Of a stretch of DNA of 55,385 nt, positions 1-8,352 are shown piece after piece (position 1 is the first letter of the stretch; every line of letters starts with the position of its first letter). Where the stretch lies: positions 1 to 55,385 of the forward strand of contig NZ_VISR01000040.1 of the NCBI RefSeq assembly GCF_007827595.1, read 5' to 3'. The position numbers and the translations under genes are program-made. The notes under the pieces were generated by a model, which was not told the DNA's origin, ran no database searches, and saw only the letters and a list, made by a program, of their open reading frames with translations. The DNA comes from Streptomyces sp. BK340. Its GTDB lineage: Bacteria; Actinomycetota; Actinomycetes; Streptomycetales; Streptomycetaceae.

Positions 1-263
1 CGAGGAGACGACCAGCTGCTTGATGTTGAGGATCAGGTCGGTGACGTCCTCCTTGACGCCCGGCACGGTGGTGAACTCGTGCAGGACACCGTCGATACGG
101 ATGGACGTGACCGCCGCACCCGGGATCGACGACAGGAGGGTCCGGCGCAGGGAGTTGCCGAGGGTGTAGCCGAAGCCCGGCTCCAGCGGCTCGATCACGA
201 ACCGGGAGCGGAACTCGTCGACGACCTCTTCGGTCAACGAGGGACGCTGAGCGATCAGCATGT
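1..263 (-). CDS. rpoA: DNA-directed RNA polymerase subunit alpha, N-terminal part
   Basis: This is the first 87 codons of the RNA polymerase alpha subunit, which dimerises to nucleate core enzyme assembly; the rest lies beyond the left edge. The start MLIAQRPSLTEEVVDEF and the segments GFGYTLGNSLRRTLLSSIPG and DGVLHEFTTVPGVKED are typical of the alpha N-terminal domain. The ATG at 263-261 is the natural start. It is the most promoter-distal visible gene of the alpha operon, 149 bp downstream of rpsK, as usual in Actinobacteria. Confidence 0.98.
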
Positions 264-412
264 GTGGATCAGATCCTTCTTTCGTGGACGCCCGCTATTT
301 GACGCCCGACGGACCGCGCCGCTCGCGCAGCACGGGGTACTGCAAGGGTACGGGCGGCACGACCCCGATGGGGTGGTACCGCCCGAGAACCGCAGGCCGC
401 GAAGGCGACGCG

Positions 413-817
413 TCAGACGCGACGACGCTTCGGCGGACGGCAGCCGTTGTGCGGGGTCGGGGTGACGTCCTGGATGGAGCCGACCTCGAGGCCCGTGGCC
501 TGCAGGGAGCGGATCGCGGTCTCACGACCGGAGCCCGGGCCCTTGACGAACACGTCGACCTTGCGCATGCCGTGCTCCTGAGCGCGGCGGGCAGCCGACT
601 CGGCGGCCATCTGCGCGGCGAACGGCGTGGACTTCCGGGAGCCCTTGAAGCCGACGTGGCCGGCGGAGGCCCAGGAGATCACGTTGCCGGACGGGTCCGT
701 GATGGAGACGATCGTGTTGTTGAACGTGCTCTTGATGTGCGCGTGGCCGTGAGCGACGTTCTTCTTTTCCTTGCGGCGCACCTTCTTGGCAGCGCCCTGA
801 CGTCCCTTGGGGGGCAT
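413..817 (-). CDS. rpsK: 30S ribosomal protein S11
   Basis: S11 sits on the platform of the 30S subunit near the Shine-Dalgarno/anti-SD helix. The 134-residue product has the expected core (AHGHAHIKSTFNNTIVSITD, then the GHVGFKGSRKSTPFAAQMA segment) and the conserved basic C-terminus. The ATG is preceded by TAGGAG at a spacing of about 7 nt. It lies between rpsM (65 bp upstream) and rpoA in the alpha operon. Length is normal for Streptomyces. Confidence 0.98.
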   Translation of the reverse strand: MPPKGRQGAAKKVRRKEKKNVAHGHAHIKSTFNNTIVSITDPSGNVISWASAGHVGFKGSRKSTPFAAQMAAESAARRAQEHGMRKVDVFVKGPGSGRETAIRSLQATGLEVGSIQDVTPTPHNGCRPPKRRRV

Positions 818-882
818 CTACTAACTCCTACGGGAGGTGGTCGGTCCTACAGCGAAGACCGTGGACTGAGGTCCGCTGCGGA

Positions 883-1263
883 CTACTTCTTGCCCGGCTT
901 CTTCTTGCCGGCGATGGCGCGACGCGGGCCCTTGCGGGTGCGAGCGTTGGTGCTGGTGCGCTGACCGCGGACGGGCAGACCGCGGCGGTGCCGCAGACCC
1001 TGGTAGCAGCCGATCTCGACCTTGCGGCGAATGTCGGCCTGGATCTCGCGACGGAGGTCACCCTCGGTCTTGATGTTGTTGTCGACGTACTCGCGGATCG
1101 CGACCAGCTGCTCTTCGCTCAGGTCACGAACGCGGGTGTTCGGGTCGATACCGGTCTCGGCCAGCGTCTGCTGGGAGAGCGTCCGGCCGATGCCGAACAC
1201 ATAGGTGAGGGCGACTTCCACACGCTTTTCGCGCGGGATGTCAACACCGGAAACGCGTGCCAT
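883..1263 (-). CDS. rpsM: 30S ribosomal protein S13
   Basis: S13 is in the 30S head and contacts the 50S subunit and the P-site tRNA. The 126-residue product begins MARVSGVDIPREKRVEVAL, contains the helix-two-turn-helix segment with GIGRTLSQ, and ends in the RGQRTSTNARTRKGPRR region and a lysine-rich tail as usual for the family. It follows rpmJ after 185 bp and precedes rpsK in the alpha operon. Confidence 0.98.
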   Translation of the reverse strand: MARVSGVDIPREKRVEVALTYVFGIGRTLSQQTLAETGIDPNTRVRDLSEEQLVAIREYVDNNIKTEGDLRREIQADIRRKVEIGCYQGLRHRRGLPVRGQRTSTNARTRKGPRRAIAGKKKPGKK

Positions 1264-1448
1264 TCAATGGCTCCTGGTGATCTTCGGAGGTCTTCCGCAG
1301 AGCCGGCTCCCGGCCGCCGTACGAGGTACGAACCGGGTCCTCGGCCTCCGAACCGAGGGTGTCGAGCTGGATGGCTCGGGCTCTGCGTATGAACAAATTC
1401 AGCTTGCGTCGCGCGAATCTCTGCGGGTGCAGAGGGTTCGGTCCTGCG

Positions 1449-1562
1449 TCAGCCCTGGCGCTGCTTGTGGCGCGGGTTCTCGCAGATGACCATGACCCGA
1501 CCGTGACGGCGGATCACCCTGCACTTGTCGCAGATCTTCTTGACGCTCGGCTTGACCTTCAT
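1449..1562 (-). CDS. rpmJ: 50S ribosomal protein L36
   Basis: A 37-residue protein, MKVKPSVKKICDKCRVIRRH and then a segment ending HKQRQG. It is the zinc-binding form of L36: the Cys/Cys/Cys/His set (CDKC, ICENPRH) is intact, so it would bind Zn and be a candidate for replacement under zinc starvation by a Zn-free paralogue elsewhere. It lies between infA (59 bp upstream) and rpsM, the standard bacterial order. Confidence 0.97.
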   Translation of the reverse strand: MKVKPSVKKICDKCRVIRRHGRVMVICENPRHKQRQG

Positions 1563-1621
1563 GGGATTGAGGTTCTCCGGGTCAGTGCCACCACCCCGCC
1601 GGAACGGGATGCGGGCAAGAT

Positions 1622-1843
1622 CTACTTGTACCGGTAGACGATCCGGCCACGCGTCAGGTCGTACGGAGAAAGCTCCACCACGACCCGGTCGTCAGGGAGG
1701 ATGCGGATGTAGTGCATACGCATCTTGCCGCTGATGTGTGCCAGGACCTGGTGGCCGTTCTGGAGCTCGACCCTGAACATGGCGTTCGGCAGAGACTCGA
1801 CGACAGTGCCCTCGATCTCGATGGCACCTTGCTTCTTGGCCAC
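1622..1843 (-). CDS. infA: Translation initiation factor IF-1
   Basis: IF-1 binds the 30S A site and helps IF-2/IF-3 in initiation. The 73-residue product (MAKKQGAIEIEGTVVESLPN, ending RGRIVYRYK) is a single OB-fold of standard length. The start is a GTG at 1843-1841; an in-frame upstream extension exists but has no homology to IF-1. It sits between map and rpmJ, as in other Streptomyces. Confidence 0.97.
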   Translation of the reverse strand: MAKKQGAIEIEGTVVESLPNAMFRVELQNGHQVLAHISGKMRMHYIRILPDDRVVVELSPYDLTRGRIVYRYK

Positions 1844-1994
1844 GCTTCGCCCTTCGAATCGACTACCTTGATCGACTCTCCTGCTTCCCTTACGGGCGCA
1901 TGCGGACATGCGGGTACACGAGAGCCGACGAGTCAGTCTACGTCAGCGCACCCGGAAACACGAATCGAGGGAATCTGCCCCGCATGGAAGATCG

Positions 1995-2831
1995 TCATGC
2001 AAGGGGATCGGGAGCGGCCACGATCCCGTACTCGGCCAGCTTCGCCCTGCCGCCGTCGGGAGCCGTCAGCACCAGCGGGCCCTCCTCGGTCAGCGCGACC
2101 GAGTGTTCCCAGTGGGAGGACCAGCTGCCGTCGGTCGTGATGACCGTCCAGTCGTCCTCGAGGACCTCGGTCCGCGGGGTGCCGAGGGAGACCATCGGCT
2201 CGATCGCGAGGCAGAAGCCGGGGACCAGCTTGGCGCCCTTGCCGCGGCGGCGGTCGACATAGTTCAGCAGGTGCGGGTCCATGTGCATCTCGGTGCCGAT
2301 GCCGTGGCCGCCGTAGTCCTCGATGATGCCGTAGCGGCCGCCGCCGGGCTTCGGCTGGCGGCGGATGTACGTCTCGATGGCCCGGGAGACGTCGACCAGG
2401 CGGTTGCCCTGCTTCATGGCCGCGATGCCGGCCCACATCGACTCCTCGGTCACCCGGGAGAGTTCGATCAGCTCCGGAGCGTGACCGGAGCCCACGAAGG
2501 CGGTGTACGCGGCGTCGCCGTGCCAGCCGTCGACGATCGCGCCGCAGTCGATGGAGATGACGTCGCCGTCCTTCAGGACGACGTCGTCGGAGGGGATGCC
2601 GTGCACCACGACGTCATTGACCGAGGTGCAGATCGTCGCGGGGAAGCCGCCGTAGCCGAGGAAGTTCGACTTGGCACCGTGCTCGGCGATCACCTTGCGG
2701 GCGACCTCGTCCAGGTCCTTGGTGCTGGCGCCGGGGACGGCGACTTCGCGAGTGGCCGCGTGGATGGCGGCTACGACCAGGCCCGCCGCACGCATCTTGG
2801 CGATCTGCTCGGGGGTCTTGATCTGCACCAT
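1995..2831 (-). CDS. map: Methionine aminopeptidase, type I
   Basis: It removes N-terminal methionine from nascent proteins in the cytosol. The metal ligands of the pita-bread fold are visible: the Asp pair in DCGAIVDGWHGDAAYTAF, His in GGHGIGTEMHMDP, and Glu in AIEPMVSLG and HSVALTEEGPLVLT. I chose the ATG giving MVQIKTPEQIAKMRAAG (278 aa), which matches the family start; a GTG 27 nt upstream is possible and has no better ribosome binding site. It is downstream of adk in the extended spc operon. Confidence 0.95.
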   Translation of the reverse strand: MVQIKTPEQIAKMRAAGLVVAAIHAATREVAVPGASTKDLDEVARKVIAEHGAKSNFLGYGGFPATICTSVNDVVVHGIPSDDVVLKDGDVISIDCGAIVDGWHGDAAYTAFVGSGHAPELIELSRVTEESMWAGIAAMKQGNRLVDVSRAIETYIRRQPKPGGGRYGIIEDYGGHGIGTEMHMDPHLLNYVDRRRGKGAKLVPGFCLAIEPMVSLGTPRTEVLEDDWTVITTDGSWSSHWEHSVALTEEGPLVLTAPDGGRAKLAEYGIVAAPDPLA

Positions 2832-2885
2832 GGGGGGCCTGCGCTCTCCGTCACTCACGTCGACTGGGTTACCTACACAACACTA

Positions 2886-2918
2886 CGGCCGCGGCGCCCG
2901 GGGAGGGCACCGCGGCCG
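2886..2918. terminator. GC-rich hairpin between adk and map
   Basis: A 9-bp GC stem (cggccgcgg at 2886-2894 with ccgcggccg at 2910-2918), extended by further pairs, lies in the 100-bp adk-map gap. There is no T-run after it in the direction of transcription, so it may be an mRNA-stability or partial-attenuation element rather than a full terminator. Confidence 0.4.
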
Positions 2919-2931
2919 GAAGGACCGCGAT

Positions 2932-3597
2932 CTACTTGTTCTCGGCCTTCTCGCGCTTGAGCGCCTCCAGCGCCCGCTGCGTGATCTCGTCGACCGGACC
3001 CAGGGCGGAGATCGTCACGACCAGGCCCTGCGCCTTGTAGTAGTCGATGATCGGCTCGGTCTGCGTGTGGTAGACCTCCAGCCGCGTACGGACGGTCTCC
3101 TCGGAGTCGTCGTCGCGCTGGTACAGCTCACCGCCGCAGACGTCGCACACGCCCTCCTGCTTCGGCGGGCTGTACGTCACGTGGAAGACGTGGGACGAGT
3201 CGTTGCGGCAGATGCGCCGGCCGGCGATCCGCTTGACGACCTCCTCCTCCGGGACCTCCAGGTCCAGGACGGCGTCCAGCTTGATGCCCTCGTCGTCCAG
3301 CAGGCGGTCCAGCGCCTCGGCCTGCGAGACGTTGCGCGGGAAGCCGTCCAGCAGGAAGCCGTTCTCCGCGTCCGCCTGCTCCATGCGGTCCTTGGCCATC
3401 GCGATGGTGACCTCGTCGGGTACGAGGTTGCCGGCGTCCATGTAGGACTTCGCGAGCTTGCCCAGCTCGGTCTGCCGGCTGATGTTCGCCCGGAACAGGT
3501 CACCGGTGGAGATGTGCGGGATGGCCAGCTTCTCTGCGAGCCGGACGGCTTGCGTTCCCTTACCGGCACCAGGCGGCCCGACGAGGACGATACGCAT
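2932..3597 (-). CDS. adk: Adenylate kinase
   Basis: It catalyses ATP + AMP = 2 ADP in the cytosol. The P-loop GPPGAGKGTQA is at residues 7-17; the AMP-binding segment (HISTGDLFRANI), GFPRN and the LID (RRICRND, with a CDVC pair about 30 residues later) follow. At 221 aa it is the long bacterial form. The ATG overlaps the secY stop by one base (TGATG), which indicates translational coupling of secY and adk. Confidence 0.97.
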   Translation of the reverse strand: MRIVLVGPPGAGKGTQAVRLAEKLAIPHISTGDLFRANISRQTELGKLAKSYMDAGNLVPDEVTIAMAKDRMEQADAENGFLLDGFPRNVSQAEALDRLLDDEGIKLDAVLDLEVPEEEVVKRIAGRRICRNDSSHVFHVTYSPPKQEGVCDVCGGELYQRDDDSEETVRTRLEVYHTQTEPIIDYYKAQGLVVTISALGPVDEITQRALEALKREKAENK

Positions 3598-4910
3598 CAG
3601 CGGAGGAACCCTTCGTAATTGCGCTGCTGGAGCTGGCTCTCGATCTGCTTCACCGTCTCAAGACCCACACCCACGATGATCAGGATGCTGGTCCCGCCGA
3701 ACGGGAAGTTGTTCGACGCGTTGAACCCGACCAACGCCATTGTTGGCACGAGAGCGATCAGTCCCAGATACAGCGAACCCGGCCAGGTGATCCGGTTGAG
3801 CACGTAGCTCAGGTACTCAGCGGTCGGTCGGCCAGCCCGGATGCCCGGGATGAAGCCACCATACTTCTTCATGTTGTCGGCGACTTCCTCGGGGTTGAAG
3901 GAGATCGCCACGTAGAAGAACGCGAAGAAAACGATGAGCAAGAAGTACAGAGTGATGTAAATCGGGTGGTCGCCCTTGGTCAGGTTGTTCTGGACCCACT
4001 GCTTCCAGCCCGAGTTGCCCCCGGAGAACTGGGCCACCAGCGCCGGAATGTAGAGCAGCGACGAGGCGAAGATGACGGGAATCACACCCGCCTGGTTCAC
4101 CTTGAGCGGGATGTAGGTGGACGTACCACCGTAGGAACGACGCCCGATCATGCGCTTCGCGTACTGCACCGGGATACGGCGCTGGGCCTGCTCCACGAAG
4201 ACGACGAGCCCGACCATGACCAGGCCGACCAGGATGACGGTGCCGAACTCGATCCAGCCGCCGGCCAGGGAGCCCTGCTTCTTGATGGCCCACAGCGCGG
4301 ACGGGAAGGTCGCGGCGATCGAGATGAACATCAGGATCGACATGCCGTTGCCGATGCCGCGGTCGGTGATCAGCTCACCGAGCCACATGACGACGGCCGT
4401 ACCGGCGGTCATGCAGATGACCATGGTGATGGTGGTGAAGATCGCCTGGTCCGGGACGATCTGGTTCGCCACCGAGCAGGTGCTGAACAGAGCACCGCTG
4501 CGGGCGGTGGCCACCAGGCCGGTGCCCTGGAGGATGGCCAGCGCCACGGTCAGGTAGCGGGTGTACTGCGTGATCTTGGCAGTACCCGCCTGCCCTTCCT
4601 TCTTGAGCGCTTCCAGGCGCGGAATCACGACCGTCAACAGCTGCAGGATGATGCTCGCCGTGATGTACGGCATGATCCCGAGCGCGAAGATCGTGATCTG
4701 CAGCAGCGCACCACCGCTGAACATGTTGACCAGCCCGAAGAGACCCTGATTACCGGAGGCCTCACGGACACACGTCTGCACGTTCTTGTAGTTGACGCCC
4801 GGGATCGGGACATGGGTACCGACCCGGTAGACCACGATGATGGCCAGCGTGAACAGCAGCTTCTTGCGCAGGTCGGGCGTCCTGAACGCCCGGGCGAACG
4901 CGGTGAGCAC
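3597..4910 (-). CDS. secY: Preprotein translocase channel subunit SecY
   Basis: SecY is the core of the SecYEG channel in the cytoplasmic membrane. The 437-residue product has about ten hydrophobic segments and family landmarks such as TPDLRKKLLFT near the N-terminus, the periplasmic plug region (GVNYKNV) and QRNYEGFLR at the C-terminus. In most bacteria secY directly follows rplO; here rplO is 2.2 kb upstream, separated by two opposite-strand genes and a terminator, so secY-adk-map must have its own promoter in the region above 4910. Confidence 0.98.
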   Translation of the reverse strand: MLTAFARAFRTPDLRKKLLFTLAIIVVYRVGTHVPIPGVNYKNVQTCVREASGNQGLFGLVNMFSGGALLQITIFALGIMPYITASIILQLLTVVIPRLEALKKEGQAGTAKITQYTRYLTVALAILQGTGLVATARSGALFSTCSVANQIVPDQAIFTTITMVICMTAGTAVVMWLGELITDRGIGNGMSILMFISIAATFPSALWAIKKQGSLAGGWIEFGTVILVGLVMVGLVVFVEQAQRRIPVQYAKRMIGRRSYGGTSTYIPLKVNQAGVIPVIFASSLLYIPALVAQFSGGNSGWKQWVQNNLTKGDHPIYITLYFLLIVFFAFFYVAISFNPEEVADNMKKYGGFIPGIRAGRPTAEYLSYVLNRITWPGSLYLGLIALVPTMALVGFNASNNFPFGGTSILIIVGVGLETVKQIESQLQQRNYEGFLR

Positions 4911-5406
4911 GGTGCCTCCTGCGACCCCCGCGTATGCGCGTGAGGTGACGACTAATTTCGGGTTGATGAGCCTGTGTAACGAGGTTACGGCATGCCAAGA
5001 CGGCGCTGGATGCCAGTCGCCACAGCCTACCTATATCAGGGCTGAGCCGGAACGCCGACCGACGGCCCGTCAGGAGTGAGGTGACGTGGCCCACACTTCG
5101 GGACATATTCGAATGTATGCCTGGAAACCACCCTCGTCCCCGCACAGGCACCTCGCAGACCCCCTGATCGAACGCGGCGCATCCTGCCGCGAGGCCCTGC
5201 TCGACGCGGGTCCGCGGGTCGACAGGGAGCGACGATCTGGCATCCAAAGACACGGAGCATTCCCCAAACCTGCCCGCCACTGATCACCCACCAACGCCTC
5301 AGCTCATCGCCGGGCGATACCACAGGCCGTCGGTCAAGGATAATTTTAAATTCGAACTGCCTCCGTTTTCAGCCATCATCTGCCACCCAGGGGCGGCCAA
5401 AATTCC
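4911..5406. other. Intergenic region upstream of secY
   Basis: No credible gene is seen. It should contain the leftward promoter of secY-adk-map; a TAGGCT hexamer on the minus strand near 5026 is a weak -10 candidate without a good -35. An unusually AT-rich patch (taattttaaattcgaa, 5341-5356) and a palindromic attcgaat near 5108 stand out against the GC-rich background. Confidence 0.4.
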
Positions 5407-5436
5407 TTGACAGGTTCAAACCAGGCTCCCTATGAT
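5407..5436 (+). promoter_or_regulatory. Sigma70/HrdB-type promoter for the I36-like inhibitor gene
   Basis: TTGACA (5407-5412) and TATGAT (5431-5436) are separated by 18 bp, an almost perfect housekeeping promoter. Transcription would start near 5443, giving a leader of about 88 nt before the GTG start at 5531. Confidence 0.8.
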
Positions 5437-5530
5437 CATCGGCGACCAATCCGATCAGGGATTTTCAACTGATCGCACTCGTGCGCGAGGACATCACGCA
5501 CGAAAACACATTCCAAATAAAGGGGGACCT

Positions 5531-5950
5531 GTGGCAAAGGCGCGTCTGGCCGCCAGTACTGCGGCAGCCGTTGTAGCTGGGATTGCGTTGACTGCGACGC
5601 TCTCGTCACCTGCCATGGCCTCTACGGGGGACGGAAAGTGCGAGAGCACCGAACTGTGCGTGTACGACTCCTACGGCGAGAAGGCGAGTGAGGGCTACTA
5701 CGACCTCAGGGGCGGACACAAGAATTTCCACGGAATGTACTGGTTCCGTGGCGACCACGGCTATATCGGTGATGACATCAGCTCTGTCAAGGCGGGGTCG
5801 AACCCTGACTGCGAGGGCTGGACCATTTGGAAGAACGTGAACTACACGGGCTACAGCTTCCACATCGCCAAGGGCGTGAAGTTCGACTTCACGGGTGGCT
5901 ACTCCTGGATGTACAACGAGGCCTCCTCGCTCGAGAAGTGGCGCTGTTAA
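5531..5950 (+). CDS. Secreted peptidase inhibitor I36-like protein (beta/gamma-crystallin fold)
   Basis: A 139-residue exported protein. Residues 1-30 form a Sec signal peptide (basic VAKAR start, hydrophobic core, cleavage after SPAMA-30). The mature part has four Cys (C37, C43, C94, C139) and crystallin-like segments (ELCVYDSYGE, NVNYTGYSFHIAKG), as in the Streptomyces metalloproteinase inhibitor SMI/I36 family. The GTG start has AGGGGG five bases upstream; upstream in-frame ATG codons lack a ribosome site. It has its own promoter and terminator and is inserted, opposite in strand, between secY and rplO. Inhibitory activity is inferred from family only. Confidence 0.85.
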   Translation: MAKARLAASTAAAVVAGIALTATLSSPAMASTGDGKCESTELCVYDSYGEKASEGYYDLRGGHKNFHGMYWFRGDHGYIGDDISSVKAGSNPDCEGWTIWKNVNYTGYSFHIAKGVKFDFTGGYSWMYNEASSLEKWRC

Positions 5951-5986
5951 TCCTCCGAGTGACGCCATCAACCAAATGCAGTTGAA

Positions 5987-6018
5987 CTGAGTGCCGGTCC
6001 TTCAGGGCCGGCACTCAG
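5987..6018 (+). terminator. Terminator hairpin after the I36-like gene
   Basis: ctgagtgccggtcc (5987-6000) pairs with the complementary strand at 6005-6018 around a TTCA loop (14 bp, one G-T pair). It begins 37 bp after the stop codon. A U-run is lacking, as is common for Streptomyces terminators. Confidence 0.7.
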
Positions 6019-6045
6019 CCGTCTCATAGGGCAGCTGAAAGAGGA

Positions 6046-6990
6046 ATGAAGAATCTTACTCAGCGCAGCATAGGCACTCTTGCGCTCGCTGCAGCGCTGG
6101 TCGCCTGCTCGACAGAGGGAAAGGGCTCGCAGGAGAGACACCGGCCCGAACACGCGAGCATCGATGCGAAGGCGGAACACGTCAACCGGCCGCTGGACAG
6201 ATACTTCCTGTCACCGCAAGACGTTCTCCAGATCCGGAAGGCAGAAGCCTCTCTGACCAATCGATGCATGCGCAATCTTCACTACGCGAGTCACCCCCTG
6301 CCAATGCCCCGGCTGGAACACGAGGAGTCGAATCTTTCCGAGTTCCTGATATTCCCTGTGTCGCAGGCCAGAGAACACGGCTACGAAGTTGCGCGCAAGG
6401 CGTCCGATTCAGATACGGAGTGGAAGAGTCGGGCTACGCGTACGCAGATCGCGCTATTAGACGGAACCCTAAGGCAGTACAAACGCAAGACCGTCCCCAA
6501 GGGCGGATGCTCGGCATTCGCCGCCCAGACCCTCATGAGGGGAACGAGGCACCAACGAATTCAAATCGACGGCATGTCGATTACGCATGACGCAAGCGCA
6601 ACACCAGATGGAATTTTCGACACCGTGTTGAGCGCTATGCGGTACTCCACTGCCGTGAAATCCGACAGCGATGAAAGAGTCAAGAGCGTCACCGAAGAGT
6701 GGTCTTCCTGCATGCAGAAAGCAGGGTTTCACTACGCCTCTCCGGCGGAAGCGGCGACTGACAGCCGATGGTCCAAAGGCAACAGGCCGACAAAGCTGGA
6801 AACATCTGTGGCGGTAGCGGATATGAAGTGCAAGAAGGAGGTCCGCTACCTGGACACCGTGGTGGAAGTTCAATCCGAGAACGAGCGAAACATGGCTGCA
6901 GAGCAGTCAACGACTCTGAAATCGCTTCAGAAAGACTTGAAGGTGTGGCTGTCCAACGCCAGGAAAGAAGTCAATAGACAGCCGGCCTGA
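6046..6990 (+). CDS. Putative lipoprotein of unknown function with a TTA codon
   Basis: A 314-residue protein with a lipoprotein signal: MKNLTQRSIG, hydrophobic TLALAAALVA, then Cys21 in the lipobox LVAC. The mature part is polar and rich in Lys/Glu/Arg with several Cys; I do not recognise a family. A GAGG lies just before the ATG. Codon use is less GC-biased than that of the ribosomal neighbours and includes the rare leucine codon TTA at 6457-6459, which makes translation dependent on the bldA tRNA in Streptomyces. These features suggest horizontal acquisition. It shares the secY-rplO insertion with the I36-like gene. Confidence 0.8.
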   Translation: MKNLTQRSIGTLALAAALVACSTEGKGSQERHRPEHASIDAKAEHVNRPLDRYFLSPQDVLQIRKAEASLTNRCMRNLHYASHPLPMPRLEHEESNLSEFLIFPVSQAREHGYEVARKASDSDTEWKSRATRTQIALLDGTLRQYKRKTVPKGGCSAFAAQTLMRGTRHQRIQIDGMSITHDASATPDGIFDTVLSAMRYSTAVKSDSDERVKSVTEEWSSCMQKAGFHYASPAEAATDSRWSKGNRPTKLETSVAVADMKCKKEVRYLDTVVEVQSENERNMAAEQSTTLKSLQKDLKVWLSNARKEVNRQPA

Positions 6991-7006
6991 AAGTCGAGGC
7001 TATGAA

Positions 7007-7052
7007 CAAGTAGAGCCGCCCCCCGCGACAACGCGGGGGGCGGCTCTACTTG
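7007..7052. terminator. Perfect 21-bp bidirectional terminator between the lipoprotein gene and rplO
   Basis: 7007-7027 pairs perfectly with 7032-7052 around an ACAA loop (caagtagagccgcc... against ...ggcggctctacttg). It lies between converging genes: 16 bp after the plus-strand lipoprotein stop and 15 bp after the rplO stop. It therefore terminates the spc operon at rplO as well as the inserted gene. Confidence 0.88.
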
Positions 7053-7067
7053 CTACTGAGAACGAGC

Positions 7068-7523
7068 TCAGACGAGCTCGGTGACCGTACCGCCGGCGGC
7101 GGTGATCTTCTCCTTGGCGGAGCCGGAGACGGCGTCGACCGTCACCTGCAGCGCCACGGAGATCTCGCCCTGGCCGAGGACCTTGACGAGGCTGTTCTTG
7201 CGAACGGCACCCTTGGCCACCAGACCCTCGACCGTGACCTCGCCACCCTCGGGGTAGAGCGCGGCCAGCTTGTCGAGGTTCACGACCTGGAACTCGGTCT
7301 TGAACGGGTTCTTGAAGCCCTTCAGCTTCGGGAGGCGCATGTGGAGCGGCATCTGGCCACCCTCGAAGCGCTCCGGAACCTGGTAACGGGCCTTCGTACC
7401 CTTGGTACCACGACCGGCCGTCTTACCCTTCGACGCCTCACCACGACCGACACGGGTCTTGGCGGTCTTGGCGCCGGGGGCCGGACGGAGGTTGTGGATC
7501 TTGAGCGGGTTCTGCTCCGCCAT
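7068..7523 (-). CDS. rplO: 50S ribosomal protein L15
   Basis: An assembly protein of the 50S subunit, 151 aa. The N-terminus MAEQNPLKIHNLRPAPGAK and the Gly/Lys-rich RVGRGEASKGKTAGRGTKG segment are diagnostic. It is 2 bp downstream of rpmD. The usual next gene, secY, does not follow directly; a terminator and two foreign-looking genes intervene. Confidence 0.97.
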   Translation of the reverse strand: MAEQNPLKIHNLRPAPGAKTAKTRVGRGEASKGKTAGRGTKGTKARYQVPERFEGGQMPLHMRLPKLKGFKNPFKTEFQVVNLDKLAALYPEGGEVTVEGLVAKGAVRKNSLVKVLGQGEISVALQVTVDAVSGSAKEKITAAGGTVTELV

Positions 7524-7525
7524 GA

Positions 7526-7708
7526 TCAGTCGACCTCCTCGACCGTCACGAGGTGGCGGACGGTGTGCACCATGCCGCGGAACTCGGGGCGGTCCTCCTT
7601 GACGACCTGCGTGTTGATGCCCTTGAGACCAAGGGAGCGCAGGGTGTCGCGGTGGTTCTGCTTGCTACCGATGTAGGACTTGACCTGCGTGATCTTGAGC
7701 TGAGCCAT
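7526..7708 (-). CDS. rpmD: 50S ribosomal protein L30
   Basis: A 60-residue protein (MAQLKITQVKSYIGSKQNHR, ending HLVTVEEVD) of typical bacterial length. Its ATG overlaps the rpsE stop codon by one base (TGATG), so translation is probably coupled to rpsE. The order is rpsE-rpmD-rplO, as is universal in spc operons. Confidence 0.97.
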   Translation of the reverse strand: MAQLKITQVKSYIGSKQNHRDTLRSLGLKGINTQVVKEDRPEFRGMVHTVRHLVTVEEVD

Positions 7709-8313
7709 CACGCACCCGCCCCGGCACGCGCACGCAGCAGAGCCGCGGGAGCGACGTCCTCGAGGGGCAGGCCACGGCGGGCCGCGACCTCCTCGGGACG
7801 CTGCAGGCCCTTCAGGGCCTCCACGGTCGCGTGCACGATGTTGATCGCGTTGTCGGAGCCGAGCGACTTCGACAGGATGTCGTGGATACCGGCGCACTCG
7901 AGCACGGCACGCACCGGACCACCGGCGATAACACCGGTACCGGGGGACGCGGGCTTGAGCAGCACGACGCCGGCAGCCTTCTCACCCTGGATCGGGTGCG
8001 GGATGGTGCCCTGGATACGGGGGACCTTGAAGAAGTGCTTCTTGGCCTCCTCAACGCCCTTGGCGATGGCGGCCGGCACCTCCTTGGCCTTGCCGTAACC
8101 GACACCCACGGTGCCGTCACCGTCGCCCACCACGACCAGCGCGGTGAAGCTGAAGCGACGACCACCCTTCACAACCTTGGCGACGCGGTTGATCGCGACA
8201 ACGCGCTCAACGTACGCGGTCTTCTCGGCGGCAGCAGCGCCGCCGTCACGGCCCTTCCGGTCCCGCCGCTCGCCGCCACCGGCACCGCCACCGCGGCGCT
8301 GGGGTCCAGCCAT
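7708..8313 (-). CDS. rpsE: 30S ribosomal protein S5
   Basis: S5 takes part in decoding accuracy at the mRNA entrance. The 201-residue product has a Gly/Arg-rich N-terminal extension (GPQRRGGGAGGGERRDRKGR) typical of actinomycetes, the double-stranded RNA-binding domain (VAINRVAKVVKGGRRFSFTA) and the conserved C-terminal domain. The spectinomycin-contact loop KVVKGGRR shows no obvious deletion. Confidence 0.97.
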   Translation of the reverse strand: MAGPQRRGGGAGGGERRDRKGRDGGAAAAEKTAYVERVVAINRVAKVVKGGRRFSFTALVVVGDGDGTVGVGYGKAKEVPAAIAKGVEEAKKHFFKVPRIQGTIPHPIQGEKAAGVVLLKPASPGTGVIAGGPVRAVLECAGIHDILSKSLGSDNAINIVHATVEALKGLQRPEEVAARRGLPLEDVAPAALLRARAGAGA

Positions 8314-8352
8314 TGGAATTACCTCTCTCTGTTTCCGCTAGCTACGGCAGGC

